Positions 1 through 9,600 of a stretch of 64,000 nt of DNA are shown here, piece by piece. Every line of letters starts with the position of its first letter. The stretch's first letter is position 1. Location of the stretch: assembly GCA_016712375.1 (NCBI GenBank), contig JADJRE010000011.1, positions 1 to 64,000 of the forward strand, given 5' to 3'. The notes under the pieces were generated by a model. The model ran no database searches. It had not been told where the DNA came from and saw only the letters and a list, made by a program, of their open reading frames with translations. A program made the translations under genes and the position numbers. The stretch comes from Rhodospirillales bacterium. Its GTDB lineage: Bacteria; Pseudomonadota; Alphaproteobacteria; Rhodospirillales; Defluviicoccaceae.

Positions 1-616
1 CCGGCGAGACAGATGGCGCGGGGAGGCATTCCCCGATACCGCGCGGATGGCGCGACCGATCATTCCCAAATAGTACGGAGTCGGGAGACATCTGGCAGCC
101 GTTGTAGACCAATGCGGCAATGTAATCCGGAGTCCACGTGGGTCCGGGGGTCAGGCCGTAGTGAGCGGCCGCCTCGTTGCCGATGAAGCTGCCGATCTGC
201 TTAAGTTGCTCCGCCGGCAAGGCCTTGGTGCCGGAGCAGGTGATGAATATGGCTTGGTTCATGTCGAGCGGCTGTTGCAGCGGCGGTTCGGTACCGCCAC
301 CTGCAACGCGAACCGCCCGTGCGACAACCGTCGAGTAGTAGGCTTCGGGAGCGATGGTACACGCCGAGCGGATCAGCCAACCGATTTTTTCGCCAACCGC
401 GGCGCTATCGGCAATCGTGGATTGGTAATAGTCGTTCGCCCTGTCGGCGATGCCCAGCGTCAATGTCTTGCGCTGTTCCGCCGGCATGGCGTTGACATCC
501 GCGCACGTCAGGAAGGCATTGTCGCGAAGGACCGGATCGGCGGCCCTGGCGCCGCCGGAAGTAGCCAACGCGACCAGGCAGAGCGCGGCCATCGCCACCG
601 TTCGTGACCAATTCAT
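1..616 (-). CDS. Secreted protein with two similar Cys-pair units (partial, C-terminus off the edge)
   Basis: An open frame begins at ATG 616 behind a GGAAAGGGG ribosome site and runs off the left edge without a stop, giving about 205 residues. Residues 1-25 form a signal peptide ending ARA-A. The mature part holds two related units. The first starts FLTCADVNAMPAEQ and has a later Cys in IRSACTIAPE. The second starts FITCSGTKALPAEQ and has a later Cys in YNGCQMSPD. Each looks like a small one-disulfide periplasmic unit, loosely like the HdeA or Rap1a/Tai folds. I do not recognise the family for certain and infer only a periplasmic location. It follows the small lipoprotein gene on the same strand. 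Confidence 0.6.
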   Translation of the reverse strand, partial: MNWSRTVAMAALCLVALATSGGARAADPVLRDNAFLTCADVNAMPAEQRKTLTLGIADRANDYYQSTIADSAAVGEKIGWLIRSACTIAPEAYYSTVVARAVRVAGGGTEPPLQQPLDMNQAIFITCSGTKALPAEQLKQIGSFIGNEAAAHYGLTPGPTWTPDYIAALVYNGCQMSPDSVLFGNDRSRHPRGIGECLPAPSVSP

Positions 617-667
617 CGCGTTTCCCCTTTCCTTTGCGCCGTCTTGCCATTCGGCTCCGGCGTCACC

Positions 668-860
668 TCAATTACCGCCCGCCGCCCAGCCGCCCGCATA
701 CCCAACCGCGCCACCGATGAGCGCGCCGCCAATGGTCCGGCGACCCCGCGCCCGTAGCGAGCGCAATGCCTGAACCTAGGGCTGCCCCGACGCCCCCGCC
801 CCGCGCGCTGGCCGGTGCGTCGGCGCAGGCCGAGGCCAGCAGCGTTACCGACAACAGCAT
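668..860 (-). CDS. Small glycine-zipper lipoprotein (frameshifted)
   Basis: ATG 860 starts a short hydrophobic segment, MLLSVTLLASAC, that looks like a lipoprotein signal with the Cys as lipidation site. A glycine-rich stretch follows. The reading frame then shifts by one base near a GGGG run around 745, after which another frame gives IGGALIGGAVGYAGGW and a stop at 668. That tail is a typical glycine-zipper membrane motif found in small outer-membrane lipoproteins. The span of 193 bases is not a multiple of three, so as read the gene is broken; removing one G would restore a protein of about 63 residues. Its exact role is unknown. Confidence 0.5.
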
Positions 861-970
861 CGCAGCGACCAACGGTCCCGCGGGTGCGCTGATCGCCCGA
901 AAAAGTTCGCCAAGCCATTGATCGTTCCCCAAGCAGTCGACCACATCGCTCGTTGGAGCTTGGTTGTTCG

Positions 971-1053
971 TGGTGCCCGGAGAGGGGTCGAACACACTCC
1001 CTTGCGGGAACGGATTTTGAGTCCCGCGCGTCTGCCAGTTCCGCCATCCGGGC
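971..1053 (-). tRNA. tRNA-Leu (CAA), imperfect T-arm
   Basis: Read on the minus strand, the sequence begins GCCCGGATGGCGG and ends TCCGGGCACCA. The acceptor stem is perfect, CCA is encoded, and the D-arm is of leucine type. The anticodon loop CTCAAAA carries CAA, and there is a long variable arm closed by TTCCC/GGGA. The T-arm is faulty: the stem before TTCGA reads GTGTG and does not pair with CCTC after it, and one base seems to be missing. Either a sequencing error or a degenerate gene could explain this. Confidence 0.8.
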
Positions 1054-1226
1054 ACGGATGTTCTGCTAAGGCCATCCCTTTCGGCGCCCGGAAAACGAAC
1101 GACGATTGGCAAAGCGACGCCATCATGGGCGAGACGCGGGGCATTGGTCAACGTCCCGTGCACGCTGGCGTCGCGGTCATCGCGGGACGTCTGGCCGCCG
1201 CACCTGACAGGCGCTATATCCGAAGG

Positions 1227-1736
1227 ATGCTCGCGCTGTCCCGCACTGATCCAGCACGCCTTTTTCTGATGCTGATCCTCGCCACCAGCCTGACGGCACT
1301 CGCCTCGGCGTTCGCAGGACAGTATGTCTTTGGCTTAGAACCTTGCGTGCTGTGCTTGTGGCAACGGGTTCCGTTCGCCGCAGCTGCGGCTATCGCGGCG
1401 CTCGGGCTCGTCGGCTGGGGCCGGCGGCGCGCGGTTCTGCCGATCGCCCTGGCCGCCCTCGTCTTCGCCATTGGAGCGGCAATCGCCTTCTTTCACGTCG
1501 GCGTGCAGCAGCACTGGTGGAGTTCCGTCGCTGGCTGCGGCGGCGTGCCGGTAACCGGGATGTCGGTCGAGGACCTGAGCCCATCGGCGCTGGCGAATCC
1601 GCCGAAACCATGCGACGTCGTCGATTGGCGGCTTCTTGGCTTGTCGCTTGCCGGCTGGAACACGGTCGTCTCGACGGCGCTCACCGCAGCCTGCGTTGCC
1701 GCGTTTACCCTGTTGCGAAAGAACCAACGCACATGA
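1227..1736 (+). CDS. dsbB: Disulfide bond formation protein B
   Basis: This 169-residue inner-membrane protein has four membrane segments and belongs to the DsbB family, which reoxidises DsbA and passes electrons to ubiquinone. The first redox pair is CVLC just after the first membrane segment, in the family context PCVLCLWQR. The second pair is the two periplasmic Cys in VAGCGG and KPCDVV. The start at 1227 is chosen because a CGAAGG ribosome site precedes it and the protein then opens directly with the first membrane helix; longer upstream extensions read through the tRNA-Leu. The stop overlaps the coq7 start (ATGA), so the two genes are probably translated together. Confidence 0.88.
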   Translation: MLALSRTDPARLFLMLILATSLTALASAFAGQYVFGLEPCVLCLWQRVPFAAAAAIAALGLVGWGRRRAVLPIALAALVFAIGAAIAFFHVGVQQHWWSSVAGCGGVPVTGMSVEDLSPSALANPPKPCDVVDWRLLGLSLAGWNTVVSTALTAACVAAFTLLRKNQRT

Positions 1737-2290
1737 CCGATACCCCGCTACGTCCCAGCCGGCTGCCGGGCGATCTTACCCGCGAGCAACTGGTCGAACG
1801 CATCCTGCGCGTCGATCATGCCGGCGAGTTCGGCGCCGTCCGCATCTACGAGGGACAGCTTGCGGTCCTTGGCCGCCGCCGCGCCGGTCCTGTCATTCGC
1901 GAGATGGCCGAGAAGGAGCGCGAGCATCTGGCGACCTTCGCGGCGCTGCTGCCGAAGCGCCGGGTGCGGCCCTCAGCGTTACAGCCGCTGTGGCATGTCG
2001 CCGGCTTTGCCCTCGGGGCAGCGACGGCGATGCTAGGGCCGAAGGCGGCAATGGCCTGTACTGTCGCTGTGGAGGAAGTGATCGACGAACACTATGCCCG
2101 GCAGGTGGCGGTCCTTGGCGACGACGAGGCGGAATTGCGTGATCTGTGCGAGCGCTATCGTCAGGACGAAGTCGAGCACGGGAAAACCGCGCTTGATCAC
2201 GGCGCCCGCCAAGCGCCCGGCTACCGGGCGCTGACCGGCGCTGTGAAGGCCGGCTCACGCGCCGCGATCTGGCTCGCCGAGCGCATCTGA
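1733..2290 (+). CDS. coq7: Demethoxyubiquinone hydroxylase, COQ7 family
   Basis: This 185-residue protein is a carboxylate-bridged di-iron hydroxylase of the COQ7 type. It carries out the late C6 hydroxylation (demethoxyubiquinol to demethylubiquinol) in ubiquinone synthesis at the inner membrane. Iron-binding motifs are visible in order: DHAGEFGAVRIYEGQ, EKEREHLATF, AVEEVIDEHY and DEVEHGKTA. The length fits the short bacterial form. The start ATG overlaps the dsbB stop by four bases, and pairing with dsbB makes sense because both depend on quinones. rpoC ends convergently 65 bp downstream. Confidence 0.9.
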   Translation: MTDTPLRPSRLPGDLTREQLVERILRVDHAGEFGAVRIYEGQLAVLGRRRAGPVIREMAEKEREHLATFAALLPKRRVRPSALQPLWHVAGFALGAATAMLGPKAAMACTVAVEEVIDEHYARQVAVLGDDEAELRDLCERYRQDEVEHGKTALDHGARQAPGYRALTGAVKAGSRAAIWLAERI

Positions 2291-2355
2291 CGCCAGGCCA
2301 GACGCGTTTCGCCGGCCCCGCCCGGTGGTTTCCGGAAGGAGCCGAGCGAACGTGA

Positions 2356-5300
2356 TCACTTCCCCGAAAACGCTTCAGTCGCCTCCCGGGCAGTGCGGGC
2401 TCGCGCCGTCTCCACCGGCAGGCTCGGCGTTACCGGCTCGGCCTCGCCCTGATCGGTGACCGCCTTGTCCCGGTCGGCGGCGATATGGCGCAAGCGGTTC
2501 ATGACGCTGCCGGTGCCCGCCGGAATCAGCCGGCCCACGATGACATTCTCCTTCAATCCCGACAGCCCATCGACCTTGCCGGAGACCGCGGCCTCGGTCA
2601 GCACCCGGGTAGTCTCTTGGAACGACGCCGCAGAGATGAAGGAGCGTGTCTGCAGGCTCGCTTTGGTGATTCCCTGCAGCACTGGCAGCGCCTGTGCGAG
2701 ACGTTCGTTCAACGCCGCAGCCCGCCGGTTGGCGTCTTCAAACTCGAGGCGGTCCACCTGCTCGCCAGCGAGGAAGGTGGTATCTCCGGGCTCGCTGATC
2801 TCAACCTTCTGCAGCATCTGGCGAACGATCACCTCGATATGCTTGTCGTTGATCTTCACGCCCTGCAGCCGGTAGACCTCCTGGATCTCGTTGATCAGGT
2901 ACGAAGCCAGCGCCTCGACCCCCAGCACGCGCAGGATGTCGTGCGGCACCGGGTTGCCGTCCATCAACGGATCGCCGGCTTCGACGAAATCGCCTTCCTG
3001 CACGCTGATGTGCTTGCCTTTGGGGATCAGATACTCGCGCGGCTCATCGCCGCTGCCCTCGACGGGAACGACAACCACGCGGCGTTTCGACTTGTAGTCC
3101 TTGCCAAACTCCACCCGCCCGTCGATCTCGGCGATGATCGCGTGGTCCTTCGGCTTGCGCGCCTCAAACAGCTCCGCAACGCGCGGCAGGCCGCCGGTGA
3201 TGTCGCGGGTTTTCGCCGATTCACGCGGGATACGGGCGAGAAGATCGCCGGCAAAGACCTTCTGGCCGTTCTCCACCGACAGGATCGCGTCAGCCGACAG
3301 GAAGTATCGCGCCTCCAGGCCATTTTCCAGCAGCACGATCTCACCGTTGTCGTCGCGCAAGGTGATCCGCGGCTTCAAATCGGCGCCACGCGGTTGCTGC
3401 TTCCAGTCTGTCACCACTTTCGAGGCGATGCCGGTGGCTTCGTCCATCTGCTCGATCATCGAGACGCCCTCGACCAGATCGACGTAATGCGCGATGCCCT
3501 CCTGCTCGGTGATGATCGGCAGGGTATAGGGATCCCATTCTGCCAGCTTGTCGCCCCGCTTTACATCGACCTTGTCCTCGCGCAGCAGCTTGGAGCCGTA
3601 CGGCAGGCGGTGGCGGGCCCTCTCGCGACCCTGCCCGTCGATCAGAAGCAACTCGGCATTTCGATTCATCACCACGGGAACGCCGGTTGAGTTCCGGACG
3701 GTGGCGCAGTTACGCAGCATGATCATGCCGTCGCTGGCCGCCTCAACCTTCGACTGCTCGGCGCCACGCTGTACGGCACCGCCGATGTGGAAGGTGCGCA
3801 TGGTCAACTGCGTGCCCGGCTCACCGATCGACTGCGCCGCGATGACACCGACAGCCTCGCCAATGTTGACGCGGGTACCCCTGGCGAGATCACGGCCGTA
3901 GCAGGCTGCGCATACCCCGGTGGCCGTATCGCAGGTCAGCACGGAGCGGATCTTCACCACTTCCAGATCGGCAACCTCGATGGCCGCCACCTTGTCCTCG
4001 TCGATCAACTCGCCGGCACGGACGATCACCCGGCCATTGACCGGATCACTTATGTCCTCCGCAGCCGAGCGACCGAGGATTCGTTCGCCGAGCGGCGCCA
4101 CGACTTCTCCACCCTCCACGACAGGCCGAACGGTCAAGCCGTTCCGGGTGCCGCAGTCAGGCACCAGGATGATCGAGTCCTGCGCCACGTCGACCAGCCG
4201 GCGGGTGAGGTAGCCAGAGTTGGCGGTCTTCAACGCGGTATCGGCGAGACCCTTGCGCGCTCCGTGGGTGGAGTTGAAGTACTCCAGCACGGTCAGCCCT
4301 TCCTTGAAGTTGGAGATGATCGGGGTTTCGATGATCTCACCGGACGGCTTCGCCATCAGCCCGCGCATGCCAGCGAGCTGCTTCATCTGCGCAGCTGAGC
4401 CGCGGGCGCCGGAGTGCGCCATCATATAGACGGCGTTGATCGGCTCGCCCGGCTCCAGCTTCGAGATGCTCTGCATCATCGCGTCGGCCACTTGGTCGGT
4501 GCATTGCGCCCAGGCATCGACCACCTTGTTGTACTTCTCGCCCTGGGTGATCAGACCGTCGAGGTATTGCTGCTCATATTCCTTGACTTTGTCTTCGGTG
4601 GTACCAACCAGAGCTGCCTTCGCCCCCGGAACGACCAAGTCGTCCTTACCGAAGGAGATGCCGGCCCGCGAGGCATGCTGAAAGCCGAGCCGCATGATCC
4701 GGTCGGCGAAGATCACCGTCTCCTTCTGTCCGCAGTTGCGGTAGACGGCGTCGATGACCGCGGAGATTTCCTTCTTGGTAAGCAGCCGATTGACGAGATC
4801 GAACGGCACGCTCGGGTGGCGCGGCAACAGCTCCGAGAGCAGCATCCGCCCGGGTGTCGTCTCGACGATCCGGATCGATGGACGCCCGTCGGGATCAACC
4901 CCATGGTAGCGGGCCCTGATCCGACTGTGCAGGGTAACGGCGCGGGCTTCGATCGCGTGCAGGATCTCTCCCATATCGACGAACGCCTTGCCCTCGCCGG
5001 GTTCGTCCGGACGGTCCATCGTCAGGTAGTAGAGCCCGAGCACGATGTCCTGCGACGGCACGATGATCGGCTTGCCGTTGGCGGGGCTGAGGATGTTGTT
5101 GGTCGACATCATCAGCACGCGGGCTTCCAGCTGCGCTTCCAGGGACAGCGGCACGTGCACCGCCATCTGATCGCCGTCGAAATCGGCGTTGAAAGCGGCG
5201 CACACCAGGGGATGCAACTGGATTGCCTTACCCTCGATCAAGGTTGGTTCGAAAGCCTGGATGCCGAGCCGGTGCAGCGTTGGAGCCCGATTGAGCAGCA

Positions 5301-6564
5301 CCGGATGCTCGCGGATCACTTCTTCGAGGATGTCCCAGACTTCGGGACGTTCTTTCTCCAGCATCCGCTTGGCGGCCTTGATCGTCGTCGCCATGCCGTA
5401 CAACTCAAGCTTCGAGTAGATGAACGGCTTGAACAGCTCCAGCGCCATCTTCTTCGGCAGGCCGCACTCGTGCAGCTTCAGCTCCGGGCCGACGACGATC
5501 ACCGAGCGGCCAGAGTAGTCAACCCGCTTGCCAAGAAGGTTCTGCCGGAAGCGTCCCTGCTTGCCTTTCAGCATGTCCGATAGCGACTTCAGCGGTCGCT
5601 TTGAAGCGCCGGCGATCGGCCGGCCGCGGCGGCTGTTGTCGAACAGCGCATCGACCGATTCCTGCAGCATACGCTTTTCGTTGCGGATGATGATTTCCGG
5701 CGCGCGGAGCTCAATCAGCCGCTTCAGCCGGTTGTTGCGGTTGATCACGCGGCGGTAGAGATCGTTCAGATCCGACGTGGCAAATCGGCCACCGTCGAGC
5801 GGAACCAGCGGCCGAAGCTCGGGTGGGATCACCGGAATAACTTCCATGATCATCCATTCCGGCCGCGATCCGGATTCGACGAATGCCTCGACCAGCTTCA
5901 GGCGCTTCACCAGCTTCTTGCGCTTCGCTTCGGAGTTCGTCTCCTTCAGCTCGATGCGCAGCTGCGTCTGCTCGGATTCGAGATCGAGCGCCTTCAGCAT
6001 GTCACGAATGGCTTCGGCACCGATGCCGACGGTGAATGCATCCTCGCCGTAAGAGTCGATCGCCTTTTGGTACTGCTCCTCGGTGATCAGCTCGTGCAGC
6101 TTCAGCGGCGTCAGCCCCGGCTCGATCACCACATAGGCCTCGAAATAGAGAATCTTTTCGAGGTCCTTCAGCGTCATATCAAGCAGCAGGCCGGTGCGGC
6201 TCGGCAGCGACTTCAGGAACCATATGTGCGCGACGGGCGAGGCCAGTTCGATATGCCCCATGCGCTCGCGGCGCACCTTCTGCAAGGTAACCTCGACGCC
6301 GCACTTCTCGCAGATGATGCCCTTGTACTTCATCCGCTTGTACTTGCCGCACAGGCACTCGTAGTCCTTGATCGGCCCGAAAATGCGGGCGCAGAACAGG
6401 CCATCCCGCTCCGGCTTGAAGGTGCGGTAATTGATCGTTTCCGGCTTCTTGATCTCGCCGAACGACCACGAGCGTATGCGCTCCGGGCTGGCGATCGAGA
6501 TGCGGATCTCGTCGAACCGCTGCGTACCACCGACCTGCCCGAAGATTTTCAGCAACTCGTTCAT
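2356..6564 (-). CDS. rpoC: RNA polymerase beta' subunit
   Basis: This 1402-residue protein is the catalytic beta' subunit. The N-terminal zinc site is seen as CLCGKYKRMKYKGIICEKCG. The active-site magnesium loop is NADFDGDQMAV. A second zinc site lies near CDTATGVCAACYG, and the trigger-loop region includes TQLTMRTFHIGG. The frame is intact over its whole length, unlike rpoB. It starts 37 bp after the rpoB stop and is the last gene of the cluster. In many alphaproteobacteria rpsL, rpsG and fusA follow rpoC; here coq7 follows on the opposite strand, so the str genes lie elsewhere. Confidence 0.97.
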   Translation of the reverse strand: MNELLKIFGQVGGTQRFDEIRISIASPERIRSWSFGEIKKPETINYRTFKPERDGLFCARIFGPIKDYECLCGKYKRMKYKGIICEKCGVEVTLQKVRRERMGHIELASPVAHIWFLKSLPSRTGLLLDMTLKDLEKILYFEAYVVIEPGLTPLKLHELITEEQYQKAIDSYGEDAFTVGIGAEAIRDMLKALDLESEQTQLRIELKETNSEAKRKKLVKRLKLVEAFVESGSRPEWMIMEVIPVIPPELRPLVPLDGGRFATSDLNDLYRRVINRNNRLKRLIELRAPEIIIRNEKRMLQESVDALFDNSRRGRPIAGASKRPLKSLSDMLKGKQGRFRQNLLGKRVDYSGRSVIVVGPELKLHECGLPKKMALELFKPFIYSKLELYGMATTIKAAKRMLEKERPEVWDILEEVIREHPVLLNRAPTLHRLGIQAFEPTLIEGKAIQLHPLVCAAFNADFDGDQMAVHVPLSLEAQLEARVLMMSTNNILSPANGKPIIVPSQDIVLGLYYLTMDRPDEPGEGKAFVDMGEILHAIEARAVTLHSRIRARYHGVDPDGRPSIRIVETTPGRMLLSELLPRHPSVPFDLVNRLLTKKEISAVIDAVYRNCGQKETVIFADRIMRLGFQHASRAGISFGKDDLVVPGAKAALVGTTEDKVKEYEQQYLDGLITQGEKYNKVVDAWAQCTDQVADAMMQSISKLEPGEPINAVYMMAHSGARGSAAQMKQLAGMRGLMAKPSGEIIETPIISNFKEGLTVLEYFNSTHGARKGLADTALKTANSGYLTRRLVDVAQDSIILVPDCGTRNGLTVRPVVEGGEVVAPLGERILGRSAAEDISDPVNGRVIVRAGELIDEDKVAAIEVADLEVVKIRSVLTCDTATGVCAACYGRDLARGTRVNIGEAVGVIAAQSIGEPGTQLTMRTFHIGGAVQRGAEQSKVEAASDGMIMLRNCATVRNSTGVPVVMNRNAELLLIDGQGRERARHRLPYGSKLLREDKVDVKRGDKLAEWDPYTLPIITEQEGIAHYVDLVEGVSMIEQMDEATGIASKVVTDWKQQPRGADLKPRITLRDDNGEIVLLENGLEARYFLSADAILSVENGQKVFAGDLLARIPRESAKTRDITGGLPRVAELFEARKPKDHAIIAEIDGRVEFGKDYKSKRRVVVVPVEGSGDEPREYLIPKGKHISVQEGDFVEAGDPLMDGNPVPHDILRVLGVEALASYLINEIQEVYRLQGVKINDKHIEVIVRQMLQKVEISEPGDTTFLAGEQVDRLEFEDANRRAAALNERLAQALPVLQGITKASLQTRSFISAASFQETTRVLTEAAVSGKVDGLSGLKENVIVGRLIPAGTGSVMNRLRHIAADRDKAVTDQGEAEPVTPSLPVETARARTAREATEAFSGK

Positions 6565-6601
6565 CAGGAACCTCTTGTCTTGCGGGGTCGCCGCGATCCG
6601 C

Positions 6602-9600
6602 TCAGTTCAGCTCGACGTTGAGGCCGAGCGACTGCAGCTCCTTGACCAGGACATTGAAGGACTCGGGCACCCCCGCCTCGAAGGTATCGTCACCACGGAC
6701 GATCGACTCGTAAACTTTCGTTCGACCGGAAACGTCGTCGGATTTGACCGTCAACATCTCCTGCAAGGTATAGGCGGCGCCGTACGCTTCCAGCGCCCAC
6801 ACCTCCATCTCGCCAAAACGCTGGCCACCAAACTGCGCCTTGCCACCCAGCGGCTGCTGAGTGACGAGGCTGTAAGGCCCGATCGATCGGGCGTGGATCT
6901 TGTCGTCCACGAGGTGGTGCAGCTTGAGCATGTAGATATAGCCGACTGTCACTTTGCGGTCGAACGAAGCGCCGGTACGACCGTCGAACAGCGTCACCTG
7001 CGCCGACGAATGCAGCCCAGCCTTTTCCAACATTTTGACGATGTCGGTCTCGCGGGCACCATCGAAGACCGGCGACGCGATCGGAATACCCGGTCGCAGG
7101 TTCTCGCTCAGCTCCAGTAACTGGGCATCGTCCAGGGACGCGATCTCCTCCGCATAGTCGCGCTCCCCATAGATGTCGTGAAGCTTGTCGCGCAATGCCT
7201 GCAACTGGCCGTCGTTCCGCGAAGCGTCGAGCAGTGCCGCAACCTGCTTGCCCAATCCAGCGCACGCCCAGCCAAGGTGGGTCTCCAGGATCTGGCCGAC
7301 ATTCATTCGCGACGGCACGCCCAGGGGGTTGAGCACGATGTCGACCGGCGTGCCATCATCAACGTAGGGCATATCCTCGATCGGGACGATCTTGGAGATG
7401 ACGCCCTTGTTGCCGTGGCGGCCCGCCATCTTGTCGCCCGGCTGCAGCTTACGCTTCACCGCGACGAACACCTTGACCATCTTCATGACACCGGGCGGCA
7501 GATCGTCGCCCCGCTGCACCTTGTCCACCTTGTTCTCGAAGCGCTGCTCCAGCCGCGAGATCGAATCCTCGAACGACTGCTTGAGCGCCTCGATGTCGGC
7601 CATGATCTTGTCGTCAGAAATCGAGATCTGTGCCCATTGGCCGGACGTGTACCCGGTGAGCAGCTGCTCATCGACGAGCAGACCCTTTCCCATGCCCTTC
7701 GGGCCGCCAGTGGTCGTCTGCCCGAGAAGGAGACGCTTCAATCGGGTGTAGAAGCTCCGTTCCAGGATGGCGCGTTCGTCATCCCGGTCCTTTGCCAGCC
7801 GCTCGATCTCGGCGCGCTCGATCGCTAGTGCGCGGACGTCCTTTTCGACGCCGCGGCGGGAGAATACCCGCACCTCCAGCACCGTGCCGGAAACGCCGGG
7901 CGGAACCTTCAGCGACGTGTCACGCACGTCCGCAGCCTTCTCGCCGAAGATGGCGCGCAGCAGCTTTTCCTCCGGGGTCATCGGCGTTTCGCCCTTCGGC
8001 GTCACCTTTCCGACCAGGATGTCCCCCGGCTTGACCTCGGCCCCGATGTAGACGATGCCGGCCTCGTCGAGATTTTTCAGCGCTTCTTCGCCGACGTTGG
8101 GAATGTCGCGGGTGATCTCTTCCTGACCCAGCTTGGTGTCGCGGGCCATCACCTCGAACTCTTCGATGTGGATCGAGGTAAAGATGTCTTCCTTAACGAT
8201 ACGCTCCGATATCAGGATCGAATCTTCGAAGTTGTAGCCCTGCCACGGCATGAAGGCGACGAGCACATTGCGCCCCAGCGCCAGCTCGCCCAGTTCGGTG
8301 GACGAGCCATCGGCGATGATGTCGCCCGCCTCGACGATGTCACCCACGCGCACCAGCGGCCGCTGGTGGATCGTCGTGTTCTGATTGGAACGCTGGAACT
8401 TGAGCAAATTGTAGATGTCTACGCCGGGAGCGTGGTGCGATGTCTCCTCGGTGGCACGTACAACAATGCGTGTCGCATCCAGCTGATCAACGATGCCCGA
8501 TCGCCGCGCGATGATCGTTGCGCCGGAGTCACGCGCGACTGCCGCCTCCATGCCGGTGCCGACCAGCGGCGCCTCGGTCTTGATCAGCGGCACCGCCTGG
8601 CGCTGCATGTTCGAGCCCATCAGCGCACGGTTGGCGTCGTCGTTTTCCAGGAACGGGATAAGCGCGGTGGCAACCGAGACCAGCTGCTTCGGCGAGACGT
8701 CGATGTAGTCGATGTCCGATGGCCGGGCGAGCAGGAAGTCGTTGCCACGCCGGCAGGAGACCAAATCCTCGACGAAATGTCCCGTCCCATCGAGCTGAGC
8801 ATTAGCCTGGGCAATGGTGAACTTCCCTTCGTCCATGGCGCTCATGTAAATGACATCGTCGGCCACCTGACCGCCGGTCACTTTGCGATACGGCGTCTCG
8901 ATGAAGCCATATCGATTGACCTGAGCGAAGGTGGCCAACGAGTTGATCAGGCCGATGTTTGGGCCTTCCGGCGTCTCGATCGGGCAGATCCGGCCATAGT
9001 GCGTCGGGTGCACGTCGCGAACCTCGAAGCCGGCACGCTCCCGCGTCAGGCCGCCCGGTCCCAGTGCCGAGAGGCGGCGCTTGTGCGTGATCTCCGACAG
9101 CGGGTTGGTCTGATCCATGAACTGGCTGAGCTGCGACGAGCCGAAGAACTCGCGAACCGCGGCGGCCGCCGGCTTGGCGTTGATCAGTTCCTGCGGCATG
9201 ACCGTGTCGATATCGACTGAGCTCATCCGCTCGCGGATGGCACGCTCCATGCGCAGCAGGCCGACGCGATACTGGTTCTCGAGCAGCTCGCCGACGGAGC
9301 GCACCCTACGGTTACCGAGATGATCGATGTCGTCGATCTCGCCGCGACCGTCCTTCAGGTCAACCAGCACCTTGACGACGGCGAGGATGTCCGCCTTGCG
9401 CAGCATCCGCAAGCTGTCATCGGTTTCAAAGCCGAGCCGCGAGTTCATCTTGACCCGGCCCACAGCCGACAAGTCGTAGCGCTCCGGATCAAAGAACAAT
9501 CCCTTGAGTGTGCACCTCGCTCACGCCGGCGGCGTTCAGCGCCGCGACCGTCGTCTCTGTAATTTCCTCGCCGGCCTCAACGTAGATTTCGCCGGTTTCC

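Noticed and set aside
2485..5583. Long plus-strand open frames opposite rpoC (for example 2485-3690 and 4414-5583)
   Set aside because: They mirror the rpoC codon pattern in high-GC DNA, lack family likeness and ribosome sites, and rpoC itself is intact and certain.
8168..9220. A 350-residue plus-strand open frame opposite rpoB
   Set aside because: Antisense shadow of a conserved gene, with no recognisable domain.
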